Translations under genes and position numbers: made by a program
Shown here: in pieces, positions 8,536-18,569 of the stretch
Layout: each line of letters begins with the position of its first letter
Numbering within the stretch: the stretch's first letter is position 1
Source of the DNA: Streptomyces sp. NBC_01231
Lineage (GTDB): Bacteria; Actinomycetota; Actinomycetes; Streptomycetales; Streptomycetaceae
Assembly: GCA_035999765.1 (NCBI GenBank)
Contig: CP108521.1
Location: 7,440,001 to 7,504,000 of the forward strand
Length of the DNA: 64,000 nucleotides
Direction of reading: 5' to 3'
Notes under the pieces: generated by a model
What the model saw: the letters and a program-made list of their open reading frames with translations, nothing else
Database searches by the model: none
Told to the model about the DNA's origin: nothing

Positions 8536-9402
8536 ATGCGATCTCGCATTGCCCGGGCACTGGCCCGGCCGCTGGCTCTGGCGGCCGCCGCAGCTGCCAT
8601 ACCACTTCTGTCCGCCGCCCCTGTGGCCGCCGACAACATCGTCGTCGGAGGGTTCCCGGTCGACGTGTCCGAGAGCCCGTGGACGGTGGCACTGTCCAGC
8701 CGTGACCGGTTCGGGGGTACGCGCGCGGGGCAGTTCTGCGGCGGTGTGGCCGTCGGCCGGTCCACGGTGCTCACCGCGGCGCACTGTCTCGGCGAGGACG
8801 TCCTAGGTGGCCCACCGGACAGCGTGCGCGACCTCAAGGTCATCGCGGGGCGTACGGATCTCCTCACCGATCAGGGGCAGGAAATTCCCGTACGCGGAAC
8901 CTGGGTGAATCCGCACCACGACGGTGTGACCAACTCCGGGGACTTCGCCGTTCTCACCCTCGCCGAGCCGTTGCCGCAGAGCTCAGTGATCGCCATGGCG
9001 CCTACCGGGGATCCGGCGTACGAGCCGGGGACGGAGGCCGCGGTGTACGGCTGGGGAGACATCACGGGCGGCGGGGACTATGTGCACACTCTGCGGGCCG
9101 CACGCGTGCGTGTGCTGCCCGACGCGCTGTGCGAGCAGGCGTATCCGGGAAATGCTGACGGGACGTACCTCGCCGACACGATGCTGTGCGCCGGGGAGGA
9201 GGAGGGCGGTCGCGATGCCTGCCAGGGAGACAGCGGCGGGCCGCTGGTCGCCCGGGGAAAGCTCGTAGGGCTGGTGTCCTGGGGGAGTGGCTGCGGTCGC
9301 GCGGGCAGTCCTGGCGTCTACACGCGGGTGTCCAAGGTTCTGCGGGCACCGGTCTGGGGTGCCGGAGCCAGGAGCCCTGTGGCGGCGCCTGGCGGAGACT
9401 GA
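8536..9402 (+). CDS. Secreted trypsin-like serine protease (S1 family)
   Basis: This 288-residue protein has a Sec signal peptide at residues 1-32 (basic start, long Ala/Leu core, APVAA end). A mature N-terminus near residue 35 resembles IVGG (IVVGG). The catalytic triad is visible: H83 in TAAHC, D136 in SGDFAVLTL and S233 in GDSGGP. D227, six residues before the serine, occupies the position of trypsin Asp189 and predicts cleavage after Arg/Lys. Four or more cysteines allow disulfides in the extracellular form. GGAG precedes the ATG. It is transcribed alone, between the hrdB terminator and its own. The physiological substrate is unknown. Confidence 0.93.
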   Translation: MRSRIARALARPLALAAAAAAIPLLSAAPVAADNIVVGGFPVDVSESPWTVALSSRDRFGGTRAGQFCGGVAVGRSTVLTAAHCLGEDVLGGPPDSVRDLKVIAGRTDLLTDQGQEIPVRGTWVNPHHDGVTNSGDFAVLTLAEPLPQSSVIAMAPTGDPAYEPGTEAAVYGWGDITGGGDYVHTLRAARVRVLPDALCEQAYPGNADGTYLADTMLCAGEEEGGRDACQGDSGGPLVARGKLVGLVSWGSGCGRAGSPGVYTRVSKVLRAPVWGAGARSPVAAPGGD

Positions 9403-9425
9403 CGGCCTCTGTGCGGGTACGAAGC

Positions 9426-9463
9426 ACGGGTGGGCGCCCCTAAGAGCAGGGGCGCCCACCCGT
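9426..9463 (+). terminator. Strong bidirectional terminator
   Basis: Perfect 16-base-pair stem (9426-9441 with 9448-9463) and six-base loop AAGAGC. It lies between the convergent protease and small zinc-ribbon genes and probably serves both. Confidence 0.92.
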
Positions 9464-9506
9464 CATCCGGCCTCTGCCGGTGCTGGCTCGTCGTGGAACG
9501 CGAGTG

Positions 9507-9737
9507 TCAGCGCTCTTCTTCGGCGGCTGCTGCAGGAGCAGCCGTCAGGCGCTCGGACTCGTCCTGTATCTCAGCGGCGATCTTCTTGAGTTCCGGCTCG
9601 AACTTGCGGCCGTGGTGGGCGCAGAAGAGCAGTTCTCCGCCGCTCAGCAGGACGACGCGCAGATATGCCTGGGCGCCGCAGCGGTCGCAGCGGTCGGCGG
9701 CCGTCAGTGGGCTCGCGGGGGTCAGAACAGTAGTCAC
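9507..9737 (-). CDS. Small zinc-ribbon-like protein (DUF7455 type)
   Basis: This 76-residue conserved actinobacterial protein has C17-x2-C20 in DRCDRC and C39-x-H/H in LFCAHH, a likely structural zinc site. The charged C-terminal helix (FEPELKKIAAEIQDESERL) is predicted soluble. Its function is unknown. The GTG start has AGAGG at a good distance. On its own strand a perfect TTGACA -35 element lies at 9775-9780, although no good -10 follows at 16-18 bases. It is divergent from parE. Confidence 0.85.
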   Translation of the reverse strand: MTTVLTPASPLTAADRCDRCGAQAYLRVVLLSGGELLFCAHHGRKFEPELKKIAAEIQDESERLTAAPAAAAEEER

Positions 9738-10177
9738 GTCGCCTCTTCTCTAGCTCGACGAGCTGTCGTACCAGTGTCAACATCCAACCAGCCCGAAAAC
9801 GTTCCCGCTCGTGGCTTTTCCTGGAAAAAATCTCTCCGGGCGGCTGTCTGTTTGCCGGTTGGCGGCGAATGTGCCGTATTGCGTGTCTTTGTGTCTTACG
9901 GGTTCGCGCTGTCGGTCGGGGTCGGTCCTGCCGGCTGGGTTGCCGGTTGTTCATGAGGACGTGCCCGGAGCCTAAATGGTTCATGCCTGGAAGGGAACGT
10001 GATATGTACTTCACTCAATCGAGGGATCGAACATGCATGCGACTCTGGACTAGTGTGAGTTCAGACGAGGGTGGCGTTACATCGGCTCTACCAGGCCTCG
10101 GTACCCTCTGAGCGGCGACCGAAGCCGTGCCCTTACCCAGAAGGGCCTCACCTGAAATTCAGCGAGGAGCGAACCGC
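9738..10177. other. Divergent intergenic region between the DUF7455 gene and parE
   Basis: 440 bases without a convincing gene. It holds a minus-strand TTGACA element (9775-9780). A weak plus-strand promoter candidate is TCGAAC, 18 bases, TAGTGT, near 10027-10056. The parE ribosome binding site GAGGAG is at 10164-10169. The middle has low coding character and no hairpin that stands out. Confidence 0.4.
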
Positions 10178-12301
<2,124 letters not shown>

Positions 12302-12651
12302 CCGCTGCGCTTGGCCTTGGCCGGGGCGGAGGCGAGTTGGACAGGGCAGCCCGGGCGGGGTGGAGCGAAACAACTGGTCGGTGCGGGCTCGGGTGCGGAA
12401 GCGGGTGCCGAGGCGTTTGGGCTCAGGTCAGGCAGCGGCCCTGCGGGCGGCTGGGTGACTGGGCTGGTTCGGGCTGTTGCAGCATGGCTGGATTCGGCAC
12501 GGAGTGCGTGGTGGCTCGGGCTGCCTGGAGGCAGTTCGGCCCGAGCTGGATCAGGTCGCGGCCCAGGTGAGGGGACGTGGCTCGACTGGGCTTGTCGCCG
12601 GGCGGGCGGCTCTGGCTGGGGTGAGCCAGGGGCGGGCCGGACAAGGTCAGA

Positions 12652-12736
12652 ATGTGGCTCCGGCCGGAGTACGGACGCAAGCTTGACTCGGTACATGTGG
12701 CTCCCGCCGAGTGCGGACGCAAACGTGACTCGATTC
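12652..12736 (+). repeat. Two-copy imperfect tandem repeat of about 42 bases
   Basis: Copies start at 12652 and 12695. Shared blocks are ATGTGGCTCC, then GCCG, GAGT and CGGACGCAA, ending TGACTCG. Each copy begins ATG in a different reading frame, so a translated repeat is unlikely. Confidence 0.7.
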
Positions 12737-13105
12737 CGGCCAGGTATTCGGTACGGCCTGGACTGCTCGGCTGCTACCGACTGAGCGCGCTGCGCGTACG
12801 GCCTGGGGCGCGACCGGTGTGTGTCTTGGTCGTGCCCGTGGGGGCGGAGATCGGTCTTGGGCCTGCCCGCAGTGGCCCTGCTTTTATCGCGTTCTGGCTG
12901 TGGTGCTCCGGACACGTGGCTCGGTTGATCGCGGCGGGCTGCCAGGGCCAGGGGAGCAAGGCCGGGTGGAGAAGCTGGGCGCCTGCTGGGAGGCTGTCGA
13001 GGTAGATCCCCTCGCTCGTTTCTGGGGGCGCCGGGTGCAGTCCCGGGGCCGGGCGCACAGTGGAGAAGCGATCGGGGTCGGTCCTGGCCGGTGTTCCGGG
13101 CCGTC

Positions 13106-13194
13106 TCCACCCATGGGTGGATGTCGCCGGCGTGGGGGATCCACCCATGATCCACCCCGGCACCGATGTGCCGACCTGCGGATTTCCGTAGCGT
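13106..13194 (+). promoter_or_regulatory. Cluster of TCCACCC boxes and -10 element upstream of a two-component operon
   Basis: TCCACCCATGGGTGGA (13106-13121) is a perfect 16-base palindrome made of TCCACCC and its reverse complement. Two more TCCACCC copies follow at 13140-13146 and 13151-13157, 11 bases apart (one helical turn). A TAGCGT hexamer at 13189-13194 could be the -10 box, putting the direct pair at the -35 side where an activator would bind. The operon encodes its own NarL-type response regulator, so autoregulation is a reasonable inference. Confidence 0.5.
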
Positions 13195-13249
13195 CGAAGG
13201 CGTCGGCAGCGCTCGCTGTCGGTACCCCTTCCTCGCTACGGAGGCTCTG

Positions 13250-13774
13250 ATGCCCGGGCTCGTCAACGCGATGGTGATCGGCGCCGTGGTTCTCCTGGTG
13301 GTCGTCCGACAGTTCCGCCCGAGCCGGATCGACACCGATAAGCGCTGGTGGCTGGTTCCGGTGATCCTGGCCGTCGTAGCGCTCCGCGAGCCGCACATAG
13401 TGGACGCCCGCCACCAGACGGCGTCGGCGGTCCTCCTCGCCGCTGAACTGCTCACCGGGCTCGCCACCGGAGCCGCCTGGGCCTGGACGACCCGGATATG
13501 GGTGGAGCCGGACGGAGGGGTGTGGAGCAGGAGTACCAAGATGAGCGGAGGAGTCTGGGCCGTCGGCATCGGACTGCGCGTCGGCCTCTTCGCGCTCGGC
13601 GCGGCAGTCGGGCTTCAGCAGGACTCGTCCGCGCTGCTGCTCGCCCTGGCGGCCACGCTCCTCGTACGCTCCGGGATCCTCGCCTGGCGAGCCCAGTCTC
13701 TGCGCCCGGCTGTCGCTGCGGGCCCGGCGTACGGTGACAGCATGCCCCGGCCCACGTGGAAGGAACATGTGTGA
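13250..13774 (+). CDS. Integral membrane protein, CcdC/DUF1453-like
   Basis: This 174-residue protein has about four to five hydrophobic helices (LVNAMVIGAVVLLVVV near the start, WWLVPVILAVVAL, ASAVLLAAELLTGLATGAAW, VWAVGIGLRVGLFALGAA, ALLLALAATLLV). It resembles actinobacterial DUF1453 (CcdC-related) membrane proteins. ATG 13250 has GGAGG five bases upstream. Its stop overlaps the kinase start (GTGA), so the two are translationally coupled. It may be a membrane partner or sensor for the two-component system; that role is inference from context. Confidence 0.85.
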   Translation: MPGLVNAMVIGAVVLLVVVRQFRPSRIDTDKRWWLVPVILAVVALREPHIVDARHQTASAVLLAAELLTGLATGAAWAWTTRIWVEPDGGVWSRSTKMSGGVWAVGIGLRVGLFALGAAVGLQQDSSALLLALAATLLVRSGILAWRAQSLRPAVAAGPAYGDSMPRPTWKEHV

Positions 13775-14922
13775 CCGAGAACGCCTGGACACGGTGGCCC
13801 TCCCGGGAAGCGCTCGGGCGCGCGGACTCCTCCGGCGCGCGTCGGTCGCTCGGCTGGGTCGTGCGAGGCCTGGTGCTCGGCATGCTGCTCTGGGGTGCCT
13901 TCACCGACAGTCAGGTGCGGGGCTGGGGGGCGATCGGAGCCGGAGCGGGCGTCCTGCTGGCCGGGTTTCTCTCTTGGGCGCTCTACCGCACCACCCTCGC
14001 CCACCGACTCCTGCCCTCGCTGGCACTCATGACCGCACTGCTGGGTATCGCGGTCGCCGCCCAGACCCTGGGATTGAGGGTCCCCGCCCTCGTCATCTGG
14101 TGCGGGTGTGCGATCACCGCGCTGGAGCGGCTGCCGGTCGCAGCCGCCGTGCCGGTGGCGACAGTCGCCCTGACGTCGTACGCGTCGGTCAACGATGACG
14201 CCTGGCTCACCACAGCGGTGACCACGGCCGGACTTGCCCTAGCCGGTTACGTGCTGCGGCTGGACGCCGAGGCGCGGGGCAATTCCCAGCGGCTGCTCGC
14301 CCAGGAGCGAGCGGCCCGGGCGGCCGAGGCGGACTCGGCGGCGCTGGCGGAGCGAGCCCGCATCGCACGGGAGATCCACGACGTGCTGGCGCACAGCCTC
14401 TCGGCGCAGCTCGTGCACCTGGAGGCGGCTCGGCTGCTGATCGAGCGGGGCGCCGACCGGGAGCAGATCCTCGAACGAGTGGTGGTGGCGCGGGGAATGG
14501 CCCGAGACGGTCTCGACGAGACCCGGCAGTCGTTGTCGGCTCTGCGCGGCGAGCTGACGCCGCTGGAGGACTTCCTGGCCCAGTTGGTCAGTACGACCGA
14601 CAGCGCGGAGGCCACTATTGCGGGTGAGCGCAGACCTCTGTCGGCGGAGGCGTCCCAGGCCGTGCGCAGGGTCGCCCAGGAGGCTCTGACCAACGTCCGG
14701 AAGCACGCCCCGGGGGCCAAGGTACGGGTGCGGCTGGAGTACGGCGAGCACCAAGTGACGCTGGTCGTACGGGACTCGGGTGGATCGCCGGGCGACCTCG
14801 CCGGAGCGGGCGCCGGGTACGGTCTTCTGGGCATGCGGGAGCGTGCCGAACTGCTGGGTGGTTCGCTGGAAGCGGGGCCGGACGAGGAGGGGTTCGTGGT
14901 GTCGCTGAAGGTGCCCGCATGA
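13771..14922 (+). CDS. Two-component sensor histidine kinase (NarL/DesK type, HisKA_3)
   Basis: This 383-residue kinase has four to five transmembrane helices in residues 25-170. A short coiled-coil linker (AEARGNSQRLLAQERAARA) leads to the HisKA_3 box IAREIHDVLAHSLSAQLVHL, whose H in REIHD is the phospho-acceptor. An HATPase domain follows (EALTNVRKHAPGA, VRDSGG, GYGLLGMRERAELLGG). GTG 13771 has GGAAGGA and overlaps the upstream stop. It overlaps the response-regulator gene by four bases (ATGA). No extracellular sensor domain is seen, so the signal may be membrane-related or come from the upstream membrane protein. Confidence 0.93.
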   Translation: MTENAWTRWPSREALGRADSSGARRSLGWVVRGLVLGMLLWGAFTDSQVRGWGAIGAGAGVLLAGFLSWALYRTTLAHRLLPSLALMTALLGIAVAAQTLGLRVPALVIWCGCAITALERLPVAAAVPVATVALTSYASVNDDAWLTTAVTTAGLALAGYVLRLDAEARGNSQRLLAQERAARAAEADSAALAERARIAREIHDVLAHSLSAQLVHLEAARLLIERGADREQILERVVVARGMARDGLDETRQSLSALRGELTPLEDFLAQLVSTTDSAEATIAGERRPLSAEASQAVRRVAQEALTNVRKHAPGAKVRVRLEYGEHQVTLVVRDSGGSPGDLAGAGAGYGLLGMRERAELLGGSLEAGPDEEGFVVSLKVPA

Positions 14923-15599
14923 CGGATGAGGGGCAGCGGCCGGCGCGGGTGGTGGTCGTGGACGACCAGACCGTGGTCCGCGAGGGGATCGTGATGCTGC
15001 TGGGCCTGCTTCCCGGCATCGAGGTCGTCGGATCAGCGGGGGACGGCAACGAGGCGGTGCTGCTCGTCGAGGAACTCGCCCCGGACGTGGTGCTGATGGA
15101 CCTGCGCATGCCCCGCTGTGACGGGGTGGAGGCGACCCGGCGTATCCGGGCGGAGCATCCAGGCACACAGGTCGTGGTCCTCACGACCTATGCGGACGAC
15201 GAGTCGCTGTTCCCCGCGCTGAGAGCGGGAGCGCGGGGCTATCTCACCAAGGACGCGGGGGGTGACGAGATCGTGCGGGCCGTGCGGAGTGTGCTGTCCG
15301 GGGACGCGGGCCTGTCGCCGAGCATCCAACGGCGCCTGCTGGAACGCCTGTCGGCTCCTGAGCCGCACCCTGCGACGCCCGCGGAGGCGCCGGACGGACT
15401 CACCACGCGCGAGACGGAAGTGCTGGTGCTGATCGCCGAGGGCCTCAGCAACCAGGAGATCGCCCACAAACTGCACGTCTCCACGGCGACCGTGAAAACC
15501 CACATCAACAATCTCTTCGCCAAGACGGGGCTCAAGGACCGTGCGCAGGCTGTGCGTTACGCATACGCGAAGGGCCTGGCGCGGCCACCGGTGAATTGA
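14919..15599 (+). CDS. Response regulator (NarL/LuxR family)
   Basis: This 226-residue regulator has a receiver domain with phospho-acceptor Asp in DVVLMDLRMP, acidic pocket VVVDDQ and Lys in YLTKDAG. A C-terminal LuxR helix-turn-helix follows (LTTRETEVLVLIAEGLSNQEIAHKLHVS, TVKTHINNLFAK). It is coupled to the kinase by an ATGA overlap. The TCCACCC cluster upstream of the operon is a candidate binding site. Confidence 0.95.
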   Translation: MTDEGQRPARVVVVDDQTVVREGIVMLLGLLPGIEVVGSAGDGNEAVLLVEELAPDVVLMDLRMPRCDGVEATRRIRAEHPGTQVVVLTTYADDESLFPALRAGARGYLTKDAGGDEIVRAVRSVLSGDAGLSPSIQRRLLERLSAPEPHPATPAEAPDGLTTRETEVLVLIAEGLSNQEIAHKLHVSTATVKTHINNLFAKTGLKDRAQAVRYAYAKGLARPPVN

Positions 15600-15668
15600 G
15601 TCACCTGATGGGGTGAAGAGCGCGGAGAAGAAGAGTCGGGGATCTACCCGTTCTGTCCATCCTTGGGC

Positions 15669-16229
15669 ATGCAGTCAAGCAACGGTCGCCCCCGCGGAGT
15701 CGGCAGGGGTGACGAGAGTTCGGTCGGCCACCACGATGTCCATGATCTCGCTTCCACGGAGGTGGCCGGAGGCGTGAGGTACGACGACCCCTGGTACGAC
15801 GCCCTCGCATCCGGCTGGGGCGAGTCGGCCGGCGCCGCGGTGCCTGTTCCTGTGGACTCGTCGGGACGTCGGCAGTACGAGGTCCCTGTTGCCGACGCGG
15901 CAGATGTGTACCTGTTGGTGCAGCGCAGTGAAGCCTTCCAGGAGGTGCGCAGTCGCTACCGGAGGTTCGTTGTGCCGGCGGCGGCGGGGTTCTTCGTCTG
16001 GTATCTGGCCTACGTGGTGACCGCCACGACCGCGCCGGGACTGATGGCACGGCCCGTCGCGGGCGCCGTGAACGTGGCGATGGTGGCGGGACTCGGGCAG
16101 TTCCTCACGACCTTTCTGCTCACCTGGGCGTACGCCTGGCATGCGAGGCTGCGCCGGGACCGCACCGCGCTGGAACTGCGCTGGGACACCCAGGAACTGA
16201 CACGAGGTTTGCGGGGAGGCTCATCGTGA
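15669..16229 (+). CDS. DUF485 membrane protein, partner of the sodium/solute symporter
   Basis: This 186-residue protein has a DUF485 core at about residues 80-185 with two membrane helices (FVVPAAAGFFVWYLAYVVTA; GAVNVAMVAGLGQFLTTFLLTWAYAW). It is the equivalent of YjcH, encoded before the acetate permease ActP in many bacteria. Its stop overlaps the symporter start (GTGA). The N-terminal 35 residues have weak coding character and there is no clear ribosome binding site for ATG 15669 or TTG 15663. GTG 15774, directly before RYDDPWYDALASGW, is a plausible shorter start. Confidence 0.8.
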   Translation: MQSSNGRPRGVGRGDESSVGHHDVHDLASTEVAGGVRYDDPWYDALASGWGESAGAAVPVPVDSSGRRQYEVPVADAADVYLLVQRSEAFQEVRSRYRRFVVPAAAGFFVWYLAYVVTATTAPGLMARPVAGAVNVAMVAGLGQFLTTFLLTWAYAWHARLRRDRTALELRWDTQELTRGLRGGSS

Positions 16230-17818
16230 CGGTTGACCATCAGACGCTGGCATTGCTGCTGTTCAGCGCGTTCGTCGCGGTCACTCTGGGGATCACGACG
16301 TGGGTGAGCAGGCATCGGCAGGGTTCGGCGGAGGAGTTCTACGCGGGCGGCCGTCTCTTCTCCCCGATGGAGAATGGTTTTGCCATCGCGGGCGACTACA
16401 TGTCGGCCGCGTCCTTCCTCGGGATCTCCGGGCTGATCGCCCTCTTCGGGTACGACGGGCTGCTGTACTCGGTCGGGTTCCTCGTGGCCTGGCTCGTGGT
16501 GTTGTTCCTGGTTGCCGAACTGGTCCGTAACTGCGGGCGGTTCACGCTCGCCGACGTGGTCGTGTCGCGGATGAGTGAGCGGCCCGTGCGGATCGCGGCG
16601 GGGACCTCCTCGGTCACCGTTTCCGTTCTGTATCTGGTGGCGCAGATGGTGGGCGCGGGCAGTCTGGTCGCGCTGCTGCTAGGAGGGACCAGCGCAGCGG
16701 CGCAGTCCTGGACGGTCATCGGGGTCGGCGCACTCATGGTGATCTATGTGTCGTTCGGAGGGATGCGGGCCACCACCTGGATCCAGATCGTCAAGGCGGT
16801 GCTGCTGCTCGGCGGAACCGTCGCCCTGACCGTGCTCGTCCTTCTGCGATTCCGCGGCGACTTCGACCAGTTGCTCCTCACGGCGGCGGAGCGCAGTGGT
16901 CACGGCAAGGCGTTCCTGGCGCCCGGTCTGCGGTACGGCGGGGACTGGACGGCCCGCTTCGACTTCATCAGCCTGGGACTCGCGTTGGTGCTGGGTACGG
17001 CCGGGCTGCCGCACATCCTGTCCCGCTTCTACACCGTGCCCACCGCGCGGGCCGCACGGCGTTCCGTCGTCTGGTCGATCGGGCTCATCGGCGGCTTCTA
17101 TCTCATGACGATCGTCCTCGGTTTCGGCGCGGCGGCGATCGTGGGGCCGGACGCCGTCCGTGGATCGAACGCGGCCGGGAACACGGCCGTTCCGCTTCTT
17201 GCCCTTGATCTGGGCGGAGGCGCGAACTCCACGGGAGGAACGGTTTTCTTCGCGATCGTCGCCGCGATCGCCTTCGCCACGATTCTCGCCGTGGTCGCCG
17301 GGATCACGCTGGCCTCTTCGGCGTCCGTGGCCCACGACCTGTACGCGTCGCTACGTCGTCGGCAAGCCAAGCCGCGCAGCGAGGTGGCCGTGGCACGGAT
17401 CGCCGCGGTCGGTGTCGGAGTCGTAGCGATCGCTCTCGGCCTGCTGGCGCGGGATCTCAACGTGGCGTTCCTGGTGGGCCTCGCCTTCGCGGTCGCCGCG
17501 TCCGCCAACCTGCCGGTGCTGCTCTACTCGCTGTTCTGGCGCGGTTTCACCACGCGCGGTGCCGTCTGGTCCGTCTACGGCGGCCTGATCCCGGCCGTGG
17601 TCCTCGTCGTGCTGTCACCGGTGGTGTCCGGCAGTCCTGAGTCACTGTTCCCTGGTGTCGACTTCCAGTACTTCCCGTTGCAGAACCCCGGACTCGTCTC
17701 GATCCCGCTCGGCTTCCTCGCCGGCTGGCTCGGCACGGTCACCTCGGCGGAACTGCCCGACGAGGCCAAGCACGCGGAGACCGAGGTGCGGTCGCTGACG
17801 GGGGCGGGGGCCGTGTAG
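16226..17818 (+). CDS. Sodium/monocarboxylate symporter (SSS family, ActP/MctC-like)
   Basis: This 530-residue protein has about 13 transmembrane helices. The SSS features include the early EEFYAGGRLFSPMENGFAIAGDYMSAASFLGISG segment, characteristic of cation/acetate symporters, and the central GTAGLPHILSRFYTV motif. Likely substrates are acetate, propionate or pyruvate taken up with Na+ or H+ (family knowledge); the exact substrate is not readable from sequence. It forms a pair with the DUF485 gene and lies beside a CitA-type two-component system and two citrate synthases, consistent with a role in feeding acetyl-CoA metabolism. A short hairpin follows. Confidence 0.92.
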   Translation: MTVDHQTLALLLFSAFVAVTLGITTWVSRHRQGSAEEFYAGGRLFSPMENGFAIAGDYMSAASFLGISGLIALFGYDGLLYSVGFLVAWLVVLFLVAELVRNCGRFTLADVVVSRMSERPVRIAAGTSSVTVSVLYLVAQMVGAGSLVALLLGGTSAAAQSWTVIGVGALMVIYVSFGGMRATTWIQIVKAVLLLGGTVALTVLVLLRFRGDFDQLLLTAAERSGHGKAFLAPGLRYGGDWTARFDFISLGLALVLGTAGLPHILSRFYTVPTARAARRSVVWSIGLIGGFYLMTIVLGFGAAAIVGPDAVRGSNAAGNTAVPLLALDLGGGANSTGGTVFFAIVAAIAFATILAVVAGITLASSASVAHDLYASLRRRQAKPRSEVAVARIAAVGVGVVAIALGLLARDLNVAFLVGLAFAVAASANLPVLLYSLFWRGFTTRGAVWSVYGGLIPAVVLVVLSPVVSGSPESLFPGVDFQYFPLQNPGLVSIPLGFLAGWLGTVTSAELPDEAKHAETEVRSLTGAGAV

Positions 17819-17821
17819 GAG

Positions 17822-17840
17822 ACGGCGCCTTCAGCGCCGT
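17822..17840. terminator. Short hairpin between convergent genes
   Basis: Seven-base-pair stem ACGGCGC/GCGCCGT with loop CTTCA, between the convergent symporter and response-regulator genes. Weak, no T run. Confidence 0.45.
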
Positions 17841-17885
17841 ACGGGAACCGGCTGACGGGGTCGGCGGGGCGGACCAGGCCGTACC

Positions 17886-18569
17886 TCAGGGGCGGGTCGC
17901 CCATACATAACGGTGTTCCGGGCGGCCGGCGTCGCCGTACTTGAGGGTGAGTCTGGCCCGCCCCGTGCGCTCCAGGAGCTTCAGATAGCGCTGGGCCGTC
18001 TGGCGGCTCACCCCTGTGCGCTCGGCGATCTCCTGGGCCGACAGGGGCCCTTCGGCGTTCATCAGAGACTGCCTTACGAGCTCCGCGGTGGTGGGGGAGT
18101 GGCCTTTGGGCAGTCCGGGCTCGGACGGTGTCGACAGGGCGCCGAAGATGCGGTCCACCTCGGCCTGTTCCGCCTCGCCGCCACCGTCCAGGGTGCGTCT
18201 CAGCTGCGCGTAGGCCTCCAGCTTGGCGCGCAGTCCCGCGAAGGCGAACGGCTTGACCAGGTACTGCAGGGCACCCTGCCGCATCGCCGCCTGCACGGTC
18301 GTCACGTCCCGGGCCGCCGTGACCATGATCACGTCGGTCTGATGACCGCGCCGGCGCATCTCCTGGACGACCGCCAGCCCCGTCTCGTCCGGCAGATAGT
18401 GGTCCAGCAGAACCAGGTCCAGGCGGGTCGGCCCCTCCAACTGACGCAGCGCCTCCGCCGCGTTGTGCGCCACCCCGGCCACATGGAAGCCGGGAACCTT
18501 CTCCACGTAGGCGGCGTTGACCCGCGCCACCCGGGTGTCGTCGTCCACCACCAGGACCTCGATCATCAC
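17886..18569 (-). CDS. Response regulator of the CitB/DcuR type
   Basis: This 227-residue regulator has a receiver domain with acidic pocket VVDDD, phospho-acceptor Asp in LVLLDHYLP and Lys in YLVKPFAF. A C-terminal winged-helix/HTH (GHSPTTAELVRQSL, SAQEIAERTGVSRQTAQRYLKLLERTGRARLTLKYG) is typical of CitB-family regulators, which respond to citrate or C4-dicarboxylates. It overlaps the kinase gene by four bases (ATGA). It faces the symporter convergently. Confidence 0.93.
   Translation of the reverse strand: MMIEVLVVDDDTRVARVNAAYVEKVPGFHVAGVAHNAAEALRQLEGPTRLDLVLLDHYLPDETGLAVVQEMRRRGHQTDVIMVTAARDVTTVQAAMRQGALQYLVKPFAFAGLRAKLEAYAQLRRTLDGGGEAEQAEVDRIFGALSTPSEPGLPKGHSPTTAELVRQSLMNAEGPLSAQEIAERTGVSRQTAQRYLKLLERTGRARLTLKYGDAGRPEHRYVWATRP

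Larger units (their letters stand above)
12302..13249. other. Long non-coding stretch between parE and the membrane-protein operon
   Basis: About 950 bases in which the open frames on either strand have poor codon bias, no recognisable domain and no good starts. The sequence is rich in loosely repeated GTGGCTCG, GGGCTCGG and GCCGGG motifs. It contains a two-copy imperfect repeat at 12652-12736 and a regulatory-box cluster at 13106-13157. It may be decayed sequence plus the promoter region of the downstream operon. Confidence 0.55.

Noticed and set aside
12311..12784. Plus-strand frame in the same gap (157 codons)
   Set aside because: Gly/Ala-rich low-complexity translation, no ribosome binding site, no recognisable domain.
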